A stretch of 64,000 nucleotides of DNA from Sphaerosporella brunnea. Taxonomy: Eukaryota; Ascomycota; Pezizomycetes; Pezizales; Pyronemataceae. Below the pieces are notes generated by a model. That model searched no databases, was not told where the DNA came from, and worked only from the letters and a program-made list of their open reading frames with translations. Below are positions 54,856 through 64,000 of this stretch, in pieces (positions within the stretch are counted from its first letter, which is position 1; each line of letters starts with the position of its first letter). Location: contig VXIS01000001.1 in assembly GCA_008704415.1 (NCBI GenBank), positions 310,001 through 374,000 of the forward strand, written 5' to 3'. A program made the translations under genes and the position numbers.

Positions 54856-55901
54856 ATGGCGCGGCTTGATCGACTCCCGACAGAAACGCTGATAGACATC
54901 TTCAAGTCCATTACCGACTTCAACGAATCAGCACTTTCTCTCGGCTGTTGCTCACGTCGCCTCTACTCCGTTTACTGCACCTACAAGCCCGAGATCCTTC
55001 TCACACAGATGTTTTTCCACAAGTCCTTTGAATACCATCTCCCGTTCGAAGGAAGGACTGTCATTTATGGCGCGTCTTCTGTGAAAATGATGCTCGACAA
55101 AGGTACGCAACGCGGCCATCTGATGATACTTAACGCGTTTCTTGCTGACCTTGTTCCATAGCCGACCGCGCGCAGAAGAGCGGACAAGTGGAGAAAAAGG
55201 ATGGACTGATGGCGGTGCGGATGGTGATTGCTATTGCCACGATCTCGATGGAGGAGGCAGTCACCCATGACGCCGAACGCGCCAAGATCGCTCAGAAGCT
55301 TGAAGAAGTGAGAAAGCAGGCTGCTGCTACCCTGGAAGAAGCCTGTCAGAACATTCACCGGCGACGCGACATACTGGAGCGAAAGCTTAACATCGGGCGG
55401 GATGGAAAGCTGAAGCGGATTACTGCAAAACTCCTGGCTGAGTGTTGCAAGATCGCTGTTAACCAACGGAGAGCGCGCGAAAGAGCCATGCGTATTTGGC
55501 AGCGGTCTAGGAGTGGATCCTTCTGGTACGAAGCTACTATCAGAGGAATCAATTCAGACACGAAATACGCCATGGCCGTTAGAGTCACCAATGCCAAGTA
55601 CTCAGGTATAGCTCTTGCGACTGATTTGTCGTACTCGATATGGAAATCATCATTCCGCGCCGACATAGCTCTGAGAAACACCGAAGGCGATATACGGTTT
55701 GCTGTGATGCAAGCTGAGCAGGAGGCTCGGCGCGACACTCACAATATAGAGCTTCAGTCGTTCATTAGAAGGATAGATAGAGAACTCCTCCTGCTGCAAA
55801 GCATCGAGAACGACTACCGTATAACAGCATGCAAGGTGGCCGAAAATTCCTCCGAGGCCCTATGGGCCAAGTTTACACGGCTCCTCCAGTTGACGGCATA
55901 A
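54856..55901 (+). CDS. F-box protein with coiled-coil
   Basis: Two exons are read: 54856-55102 and 55162-55901 (59-nt intron, GTACGC...CCATAG, branch TGCTGACC), giving 328 residues. The first 45 residues are an F-box (LDRLPTETLIDIFKSITDFN, ALSLGCCSRRLYSVY), the Skp1-binding motif of SCF ubiquitin ligases. The rest is mostly helical, with KIAQKLEEVRKQAAATLEEA and FAVMQAEQEARRDTHNIE, and has no known substrate-binding repeats. The substrate is unknown. Confidence 0.82.
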
Positions 55902-56152
55902 CCTTCCTACATATAGGTACCTACGGTATCTACCTAGGTAGGTAAATACCAAGTATATACAACAACTGCTCGTATGTTGATGAGGTTGCTCATCTGGTAC
56001 ATACCTCTGGGTACATAAAAGGATAGAAGGCTTTGTTAATGTTTGATTTTGTTCTCGAATATCTGTTGCTATTGATCTCGTCGACTCTGGTTTGTGAGGT
56101 CAGTGTGATTCGAACCGTTCGGTTGCCCCAAGCGACCACAAGACAACCCGTA

Positions 56153-56370
56153 TGGTGCAGGCAGCTATAAACCTAGTCGTCGCACGGATATTTTCGTCGG
56201 AAAATAAGCAGCACGCAAGTGCAGAAACAGTGGAATGGAAAACGTTGGGTTGTAGAGCGCATCTGCCTTAGGTGCTTAACGTTTGTTTTGCTCTGAGTTC
56301 AGACGCGGGGATACTGGCATTGATTGTGGTCGTCCATCTCCGACGACCAGGTTTATAGCTGCCTGCACCA
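56153..56370. mobile_element. TA-flanked MITE, TGGTGCAGGC ends
   Basis: 218 bp with terminal inverted repeats of about 30 bp (TGGTGCAGGCAGCTATAAAC, then CTAGTCGTCG or CTGGTCGTCG). TA flanks both ends (56151-56152, 56371-56372). No coding sequence. Confidence 0.88.
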
Positions 56371-56641
56371 TAACCTTTCAAAAACTTCAAATTCCACCCC
56401 TCTGCCGGCTGAAAATGATGTGCAAAAACTAAGCCAAAACATTTTGGGATGGGTAAGTGTAGATATGTGAACGGAGACTATCACTCGCATGTGCATCCAC
56501 AATTCTTATTTTTTAATTTTTCTTAAGCGAGCAGTTACTTTCCGCCAGCCTGAGCGGGAAGGGAAAGTTAAATTAAGTAGTCCCTTTATTGGTCGTTCTG
56601 AGAAAAATTTAGAGGCGCTTGTCATTGATAGTGTTTTAATA

Positions 56642-57006
56642 CCGTATTATCCCGGTAATAAGGCAATTTCGCCGGCGCCGAAGTATACTGACACGGACCG
56701 TTCAGTGGACAGTGAAGCTGTGTGAGAGGCAGTCGGAAGCGACGTGCTTGGACAGTGCTCGACCAGTGGTGGTCAGTAAAACCTTAAACACAGCGGGGAG
56801 ATGGAGACCGCGGCGACAGCCTGAGCGCTCGCTCTTCCCCGTCTCCACCTTGTCTCCAGCGTCTTCGTCGCATTGACTTTTCACGTCGCTTCTTTGCACT
56901 CCAGCTCGCTTCAAAACACTTCCCATCCAGCTTCACTGTCCACTGAACGGTCCGTGTCAGCATACTTCGGCGCCGGCGAAATTGCCTTATTACCGGGATA
57001 ATACGG
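56642..57006. mobile_element. TA-flanked MITE, CCGTATTATCCC ends
   Basis: 365 bp with terminal inverted repeats of about 79 bp and a single mismatch, beginning CCGTATTATCCCGGTAATAA. TA flanks both ends (56640-56641, 57007-57008). No coding sequence. The first 26 bases also occur inside the Harbinger-like MITE at 30004-30029. Confidence 0.93.
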
Positions 57007-57008
57007 TA

Positions 57009-57710
57009 GCCCTCTCTTACTTGGGTTTCAAGAAGGAGAGTGTCGCAATTCATGTGTTTGCTGTTGGCTGGATTATTTTCGCTTCTCTGCAAAACGCTGA
57101 AACTTCTGGATATACGTAAAGCGCCGAGGTGCACACAGATGTGAGGAGTTTTATATAGCTTGAGAGCAGGTGAGAATGCAGGGGGAGACCAGGAGGTTGC
57201 AGCTTTTGTAAAGCGGTTGAAGAGGACTATGAGCAGTAGAACGCCGAGAAGAAGGCTGGGTATAACCCATGGCTACGACGATGAAGAGAGATGGCGGTAG
57301 AGGGTTTTTAGGTTTTTATTTTAGGTTCATGTACTCCATTCGGTTCTTTCTTTCCTTCTCGGACTTGAGACGTTTGAAATGACAAGCGTAATCTACTGAC
57401 ATTCTGGAAGAGTAATTAACCAAGAAAACGTGCTAATGGTTTTCAGGCTCCGAAATTTCTATCCTACATGAAAATCCGCACAAAATTTCGCCCATGATCA
57501 CCAACAGCACCACATCGACCCACCGAGCCATACTCTATGATCCACACCCGTGATTCGCAAACGCCACCTTGCACTAAAGTAGATAACCTTAAGCGACGCG
57601 TCTATGCGACTCCGCACATCACCACACTCATGTCCACTCACCCCCCAAAACGTCACCGACTCCGTGAGAAACAAGAAAAACAACACCGAACCCGTCCATC
57701 ATCACGCGCG
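57009..57710. other. Intergenic, promoter of the 57711 gene
   Basis: No gene recognised. An in-frame ATG at 57537 could extend the next protein by 58 residues, but that stretch looks like leader. Confidence 0.4.
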
Positions 57711-58388
57711 ATGACCACTTTCCACCCGTCGATTTTCCACCGCCGCCCACCACCACCGCCCTACCAACCCTTCCTCACCCACCTCCAGCACCTCCGCACC
57801 CACACACTCACAGCGCTCGAGCCGCTCGCAGTCCTCTACACCCTGTACATAACCCTCGACCTCCTGCACCAACTGCTCACAAAGCGCACCACTCTTGCCG
57901 CGCTCCTGCGCTCACACTCCCCCGGCGCTGTGTGGCTGCTGCTGGGCGCGGGGGTGTACACGCTGCTCAACGGGGTGGAAGTGCTGCCGTTGGTGGCGGC
58001 GATGGGAGTGGGGAGGGTGGTGGTGGAGGGCATAAAAGTGTTGCTGCTGGGGTGGGTGGGGAGGTGGGTTTTTGGGAGAGTGGTGAGGTTGTGGACGCGC
58101 GGGTTTCAGGGCAAGGGGAGGAGGGTGCGGGAAGGAAGTGATGGGAGTGGGGTTGATGTTGATGAGGAGGAGATCAGGAGGGTGAGGGAGGAGAGGTTGA
58201 GGGCTTTGGAGAGGGGGAAGAGAAGGAGCCCAGTTGGCGCTGGGAATGTGAAGAGGAGTGAGGAGATGTTGAGGCGCGTGGAGGAGGAGGGGAAGGGGAA
58301 GGGGAAGGGGCGGACTTTGAGGGATGAGCAGAGACCGTGGAATTGGATTACCGGGGATGGAAGTGTTGGCGTTGATGCCGAGAGGTAG
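57711..58388 (+). CDS. Small membrane protein, unknown family
   Basis: 225 residues from ATG 57711 (CGCG ATG A). A short Pro-rich N-terminus (FHRRPPPPPYQPF) is followed by two or three hydrophobic helices: LEPLAVLYTLYITLDLLHQL, AVWLLLGAGVYTLLNGVEVL and VVVEGIKVLLLGWVGRWVFG. The C-terminal 90 residues are soluble and rich in Glu/Arg/Lys (EEIRRVREERLRALERGKRR) and end in a conserved-looking PWNWITGDGSVG. No enzyme motif. Such an architecture suits an organelle or ER membrane adaptor, but that is a guess. Confidence 0.65.
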   Translation: MTTFHPSIFHRRPPPPPYQPFLTHLQHLRTHTLTALEPLAVLYTLYITLDLLHQLLTKRTTLAALLRSHSPGAVWLLLGAGVYTLLNGVEVLPLVAAMGVGRVVVEGIKVLLLGWVGRWVFGRVVRLWTRGFQGKGRRVREGSDGSGVDVDEEEIRRVREERLRALERGKRRSPVGAGNVKRSEEMLRRVEEEGKGKGKGRTLRDEQRPWNWITGDGSVGVDAER

Positions 58389-59390
58389 AGGATCGGTATG
58401 TGGCATGCGATTGATCTGTGTAAACTTGTTTGATAACCTGAAAATCTCTTCCCCATCGATTTATCAATCCATCTAGCAATATTCTACCCTCTGTGAAGAG
58501 CCTCTAGATCTTCCACGTTTTCAGGTCCGCGCGGACGCTATGGACATCATGATATCATACTCGATAAGCGGCACGCTGTCTCCTGACAAATTGTAAAAAA
58601 AGGTGTGGCTAAGTCCTGCGCCACGATATTATTTCTTGTAGAGAAATCGTCTCCCCTTGGTTACTTACCCAGAACGAGCACAACAGGCTTTTCTATAGTC
58701 TTCAGACGTCCATCAGGTATGCGTTCCATGTGCGCAGATGAATGTACACTTTTTAAATGGTTTTTGGCACATTGCTTTCTCGTAATGAAACGTGCCAATT
58801 GCAAATGATAGGTCTTCCAGGCAGAAACGCCCATTCGACTTTTTAAATATAAGAAATGATGATCGATGGAATGTTCGAACGCTCTGGTTGACGTTGCAAT
58901 TGACTATTGAGTGGCTGCAGCGAAGTGCATATTTCCTCCGGATGCAATGGCCGGCTTAAGCTTGTGCATTCAATTCCGCGGTAGTATATACTTAGTATAT
59001 ATGACCGTATCCGGCCAGACAGCAGCTATGCGTCGTGACTGACGAGGAGGCTGGGAAAGACGCGACGCATCACGTGAGCACGAGATGGAAAGAATGAAAG
59101 AACAGTCGGTGAAGAGTGACTGACTGTAATGTATCTTTTGCTTTCTGAAAGCAAAAGATAATCTGAAAGAACCTTATATCTCGTTCTCGAAAGCTGATTG
59201 GCAATTGCTTCTTTAACTTCCTCTACCACCTCCCAACCGAGTGTGTTCGCCTTCACATTCACTTGAACTGTCTTTTTCTTCATCTTCCCCATTGCTACCC
59301 CCACCCCCTCCACCCCCTCCACCCCCTCCACCCCCACACCCCACACCCCACATCCCGCCCCCTCCACGACGGTCAAACACCGCCGCAGCC
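58389..59390. other. Intergenic, promoter of the 59391 gene
   Basis: No gene recognised. A CTTTTGCTTTCTGAAAGCAAAAG palindrome lies at about 59136-59158. A CACCCC(CTC) repeat lies at 59298-59340, close to the next start codon. Confidence 0.4.
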
Positions 59391-60684
59391 ATGAAGCCTT
59401 TCGCCGGAATCTCGCCTAAGCCGCTGTTTCCGCTCCTTTCGCTCCCCGTGGAGCTGATCGAGAACGTCTATGCGTCTCTCGACAGCTTCGAAACTGCCAT
59501 TAACCTCGCGTGCACCTCAAGTTTTATGCACACCGTTTTCGTGCGCCAGAAGCCCAGCATCTTTCTCCAGATTCTTCCGTGCGACCCCATCCTGAATGGC
59601 AACAGTCGCTTCGCAAGCTTCTACGACCAGGCCGTTCAGCTCTACCGTCAGCTCCAGAAGAACGATTTCGATGCGCAGGAGCGGGAAAAGGGTGCGTTTA
59701 TGCCAAAGTTGCTGAAGACAGTGGCTGACGATTCTAGCTATTGCTGCTGAGGCTGCTGCTGCTGCCGCCGCCGCCGCTGCCGCCGCCGCTGCGCCTACAA
59801 CTGGAACTGCGACTGCTCCAAACATCGACAACAACAACGACGATGAGGGTGAAGATGAGGACGACCATGACATGGAGGAAGACGAAAATTACGACCAGGA
59901 CGACCCGAATGCTGCTCCCCCCACAGCAGCCGCCAATGGAAAGGCCAAGAAGGCTCTGCCGCCTCCGCCAGAGTTCGAGCCCGTTCCTTTGTCCATCCTC
60001 GGCCTCGAGGCCGTCAGCGGCATCCGTCGCCTGGCACTTGATGTCAACAAAGCCGCTTCCATCCTCTACAGCAGCTTAGCTCCTCGCACCGACCTTGGCT
60101 TCGACGAAGTCGACATCATCATGTATTCAGAGTTTGGCGACGAGATCCTCCGTGCTGTGCTCTACGACCTTTGGCTCACTCGCGTGAGAAGGGAGAAGTT
60201 GGTGGCCAAGTACTACAAGGGTGCCGTCCTCCCGGCCGTCCATAAGACCAACCGTACCCTCAACGCCGACCTGGTGAACTACATTTCGCAGAAGAAGCTG
60301 GAGCGCTGGGGATACCCGGACGGCCTCCTGAGGGTCATTCCTCTCCCCTACTATGGATATAGCAACAGCTCCGAGATGGATGCCAGGAACGTGGTCCTTA
60401 CCGCGTGCAGAGAGCGCAGCGAGCTGGTCAGGGATGTCGAGTTGTACATCCAGCAGCAACGCCTCGCGTGGGAGCGCGAGGACGAGTTTAAGAGGGAGGC
60501 GGAGATGCAAACTACGACGGCGGATATACCGATGGTCGAAGAGGAAAAGGAGACCACCATCAGCCTCTTGCGTCAGCAGCTCAAGGACCTCGAGAAGCGC
60601 TTCGAACTTGCGCAGAAGGAGCAGGTCGCCATGAAGTCCGAGCTGGAGGATATCAAGGCCATGATGGGAAAGCTCTCTGTCTAG
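59391..60684 (+). CDS. F-box-like protein with polyAla and coiled-coil (frame problem)
   Basis: The first exon (59391-59692) encodes an F-box-like domain: FPLLSLPVELIENVYASLDS and FETAINLACTSSFMH. A textbook 45-nt intron follows (GTGCGT...GACGATTCTAG, branch GGCTGACG, 59693-59737). The second exon (59738-60684) encodes a polyAla run, an acidic stretch (DDEGEDEDDHDMEEDE), a conserved globular part (YSEFGDEILRAVLYDLWLTR, YISQKKLERWGYPDGLLRVI) and a C-terminal coiled-coil (LRQQLKDLEKRFELAQKEQV). The two exons are one base out of phase: splicing as drawn runs into TGA at 59748. Either a base is wrong in AAAAGGG at the donor, an unusual splice is used, or the allele is frameshifted. The full product would be about 415 residues. 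Possible SCF ligase subunit. Confidence 0.7.
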
Positions 60685-61376
60685 GCTGAGAAGTACGATG
60701 TATGTTTCCATACTTTTCCTGAAGTTGAGGTTTGTTTGTGCTATGTGCTACTACTACAAGGGGTGGAATATGGTGAGGCGATTCTTCGGCGACATAATGG
60801 GGGTTTTTGCTGGCTACTTAAGTGCTTCTGTTACTTACTGGCTGGCGAAATAAATGGAATGCGGTTGATTTGATTGGGCGTTTTTTTTTCTTCATGCGTA
60901 ACGAAAGCTAGTCGTGTGGAGGAGCGTGAAACTTCACGCCGGGCTGACCCGGCCGCGTGACGATGTTTCATAACCATAAGCACCCGCCATCATTCCAACC
61001 AGCTCATTTTCGCGAGGAATGCGATTTTGTTTTGTGTAACCGCCATTTCCCCTGACGGAATCACCCGCCCTGGAATCTGCAGGCTGCCCAATAGATGACT
61101 AAGAAGATGAAGCGCGTGGCATAAACGCCAAACGCCAAGAAATGGAGGTTACGGGGCGCGCCAATAACGGTGAAGCATGGGGTGCTAATTGGCGCGTGGC
61201 GTGGCCATTCCAATTAAGCTTATCACTCATACCTAGGCGCCTGACGATCCTGACATTTCTCTTGTAGGGGGTTTTCTTGCGTATTGGACAGGTGGTTGGG
61301 CATCGTGGGCAGCAGGATGGAGATGATAAGAAGAGGCCTTTTCCCGCCCCGCTGAAGGAAAGGAAAGGCAGGGAGA
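60685..61376. other. Intergenic
   Basis: 3' flank of the F-box gene and promoter of the secreted EEP gene. No gene recognised. A GGCGCG(C/T)-containing imperfect repeat lies at about 61155-61198. Confidence 0.4.
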
Positions 61377-62769
61377 ATGGTTTTGATTCGGACGCTCTGG
61401 AATACGGGGTTTTTCCTGGTGGTTGCCGCCGCCGCGGAGACATCGGGGACTTTTGATATTTTGACTTACAACATTGCCGGCTTGCCTGGTATACTCCTCT
61501 GATGATGTTTTTCTCTACTTTATGCTAACGGGGGCAGAGCCAATATCGGGCAGTAATCCTAGCACCAATACACCCCTCATCTCCTCCCGCCTCAACAACT
61601 TCTCCATCGTCCACCTGCAAGAAGACTTCGCCTACCACTCTGAACTCCTCAGCCGCTCCACACACCGCTACCGATCGCCATTCACCGGCAGCGTCCCCTT
61701 CGGCTCGGGCCTCAGCACGCTCAGCGCCTTCCCGCTCACCGATGTGCAGCAGCACACATGGGCCGCATGCTGGGTCGGCACCGGCGACTGTCTCACGCGC
61801 AAGGGTTTTTCGGCCACACGCATCCACCTAGCACCAGGGGTGGATGTGGATTTTTACAACCTCCACTCGGAGGCGGGGGATACGGAGCTGGATTTTGTAG
61901 CGCGCCGGGCAGGGTGGGAACAGCTATCTGCATTCATGAACAGCTATTCTCGCGGGAACCCGGTGGTGCTCGCCGGGGATACGAACACACGGTACACCAG
62001 CCCCAAAGACCCAGCGCGGTTGTTGCTGCAAAAAAACGGGCTGCGGGATATATGGGTAGAACTCTACCGCGGCGGGGTTCCGCCAGCCGCAGATGGCAAA
62101 AGCATCGAGTGCGCCTTCCCCGTGCCAGCGGGGAGCGAGCGTCAAGACTGCGAGCAAATCGATAAAATCCAGTACCGCGGCAACAGGCTGGTAGAGCTCG
62201 TACCTACCGCTTTCGTGAACCGCAATGCAGACTTTGTGGATGCCCGGGGAGGCCCGCTGAGCGACCACTTCCCCAACCAGGCTGTGTTTTCTTGGCGCAT
62301 CTCTGACACCCTGAGGACTGGCGAGAGGATTGTGGGCGGCAGACATAGCACGTATTTTAACGATGCGGACACTCCCGGCGCGTTTGGTGCCCGCGTGCCG
62401 GTGGTTACTTCCCTTACCCTCCGCGGTGGTAGTAGGCTCGATGCGATCCGGTACACGCTTTCTGATGGCACGGTTGTGTACCATGGCGGCAGAGGTGGCA
62501 CGGATCAGACGCTGACGTTGCGGGAGGGAGAGGGCGTGGAGAGAGTCGAGGTTTGTGTTGGCACCCGCGCCCCGCCTGGAAGGACGCTGGGCATTTTCTC
62601 GATGGAGGTGTGGACGGATCTGGGGCGGAGGGTGAGGGTTGGGTCTGGCACCGGGGAGTGTTTTTCTTTCACTCCACCTGAAGGCGGCCGGAAGTGGGGG
62701 ATGGCGGGGTTTCAAGGGTGGAAGGGGAGCGAGGTTGACGCGTTGGGGGTGATTTGGGGTAAGATTTGA
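61377..62769 (+). CDS. Secreted EEP-fold phosphoesterase with jacalin-type lectin domain
   Basis: Two exons are read: 61377-61488 and 61538-62769 (49-nt intron, branch GCTAACG), giving 447 residues. A signal peptide is clear (WNTGFFLVVAAAAETSG). Residues 25-298 are an endonuclease/exonuclease/phosphatase fold with all expected catalytic motifs: the Asn in DILTYNIAGLPEP, the Glu in IVHLQEDF, DFYNLHSEAGD, the Asp and Asn in VVLAGDTNTRY and the SDH in GPLSDHFPN. Residues 299-447 are a jacalin-related lectin (IVGGRHSTYFND, LTLRGGSRLDAIRYTLSDG, EVDALGVIWGKI). The enzyme should act outside the cell on a phosphodiester (nucleic acid, sphingomyelin or inositol phosphate) and be held on mannose/glucose-type glycans by the lectin. 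The substrate cannot be decided. Confidence 0.9.
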
Positions 62770-63730
62770 TCCGGTTCTATACATACTTCATGCTTCTTAG
62801 TCTTGTGTTTAATTCTGGGGAAGAGAAGAGGCAGAAAAGTCCGCATTTGGGGTTTTTTTTTTGTGTTGTAGTTTTTTCATTCTTATCCTTATTCTAAAAG
62901 TATTTCTCACGGTTACTTGATATTAATACATGCCATTAATAGGCATCGCAGATAACTACACAGGATCGGGCCCAACCTCCTCTGCCGCCCCCCCTGCACG
63001 CGCACGCTCCCCCGCCGCGACCGTGGCCTCTGCCATTACGGCCGTGTTGTTGATGCGGTATTGGTGATTATGAGTTTCTGAGTTTCCGAGGTTACGCGTT
63101 TATGGATTTACGAGTTTGTGTGCAGAGGATATAGAGAATACAAGCGAACACCCGTGTGATGACACACAGCCCACCATCACTGAGCAGCACATGCAGCGCT
63201 TTCCTGCTCGCTCATGATTGAGCTGAAAGATCGAAGCCAGTTACTGAGCACCTAACTTGTGCAAGTAAGCGGTTAAAGTCATCTTTCTAGATTTGTCACA
63301 CGAAATGTTTCACCCCATTTCCGATTACAGCAATAAGGGAACCACCTAACATGTACCTCGCCCCCAACTCTGACTGTTCCTAATGCGGGGGGATTCTTTT
63401 CTGCTTCCTGGCGATTGTCTCTCTGCTCATCGTTTTCCAAACGGTTTTAGTCTTTTTTTTTGTTTTTTTTATATGTTTGCCTTGTGCCGTTGTCATTTGC
63501 TCAAGATATCAATCAAACGGCCGCCTAGGTACCTTAGTAAGAAACGGGTGTTATTGAAAATGGTTATATACGCGTTATGTAAGGGGTTGAAAAAAAAAAA
63601 AATGGCATGAGCTTTATATGAGGCTGATCGCTCCGTAATGGTTGTAAAATGGTTATTCGCATATAAGGATAGTGCCGCACAAAGATCACGAAAATCAAAA
63701 CCCTTGTATAACCAATACTCAAAAGCAACA
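62770..63730. other. Intergenic
   Basis: No intact gene. A 25-codon minus-strand frame (MAEATVAAGERARAGG, about 63036-62959) is Ala/Gly-rich and could be a terminal exon fragment, but has no context. T-runs lie at 62855-62863 and 63451-63470. Confidence 0.4.
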
Positions 63731-63733
63731 ATA

Positions 63734-63944
63734 GGTGACTTCCCGTCGCTCTATAGTGGTCGAATAGATCGATGTTCTATGCAACAAATAACCACCTATA
63801 CGTGCTGTATAGATCCAATGAATAGAACAGGGGGTGGGAACCCCCATTTCTATAGCAACGGCCTATTTGGCGGTGATAGAACGGGTCAATTCAGCGGATA
63901 GGTAATTGTTCAATTCGGTCCTAATATAGCGACGGGAAGTCACC
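63734..63944. repeat. Inverted repeat at the window end
   Basis: GGTGACTTCCCGTCGCT at 63734-63750 and its exact reverse complement at 63928-63944, 177 bp apart. It may be the ends of another small element or part of a larger one cut by the window end. Confidence 0.6.
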
Positions 63945-64000
63945 CAATGCTATAATCATGGCGACGCAACAAGATGACCGAAGCCATCATGGTTATATCA

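Overview
The window is nuclear DNA of a filamentous ascomycete (Pezizomycotina). The evidence is short GT-AG introns, mostly 45-85 nt, with CTAAC or CTGAC branch sites close to the acceptor, and genes on both strands without operons. Other support comes from fungal-specific families (DUF3712, SAT4/rhodopsin-type 7TM, Mug190-type SMP/C2, DUF829/PaxU-like, peroxisomal alcohol oxidase), an intron-bearing U3 snoRNA gene, and many TA-flanked miniature transposons. I do not assign a genus.

Layout. 0-6.7 kb: a large disordered charged protein (minus). 6.7-10.5 kb: an intron-containing tRNA-Glu and a Mug190-like ER-contact-site lipid-transfer protein (minus). 11-18 kb: a long inverted repeat, an AAT microsatellite, a tiny zinc-ribbon protein, a broken two-module gene, a repetitive coiled-coil gene and a heavily decayed pseudogene. 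18.2-21 kb: tRNA-Arg(CCG), the U3 snoRNA gene, an isochorismatase-family hydrolase and a secreted Kex2-type repeat precursor. 22-26 kb: a pogo-like element that keeps only its DNA-binding domains, then gene-poor DNA with coding relics. 26.5-33.3 kb: a Lys/Glu-rich coiled-coil protein, a DUF829 hydrolase whose stop codon abuts a Harbinger-like MITE, a SINE-like repeat and an alcohol oxidase. 33-44 kb: gene-poor and transposon-rich (nested MITEs, two transposase remnants), with one 7TM protein. 44-51 kb: an SDR reductase carrying a cysteine-rich tail, and a 1,297-residue DUF3712 membrane protein. 52-63 kb: a small hypothetical protein, two F-box proteins (the second with a frame problem at its intron), three MITEs, a small membrane protein, and a secreted EEP nuclease/phosphatase fused to a jacalin lectin. 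The last kilobase holds no clear gene and ends in an inverted repeat.

The genes do not form one pathway. The strongest candidates for something undescribed are the Kex2-type repeat precursor (20.5-21.0 kb), the reductase/metal-binding-tail fusion (44.3-45.9 kb), and the deletion-derivative transposons that encode only DNA-binding domains. The U3 gene, with both a spliceosomal intron and a 23-T tract at its 3' end, is the best-supported RNA gene. All exon boundaries were read by eye from splice signals and reading frame; no search or transcript data were available.
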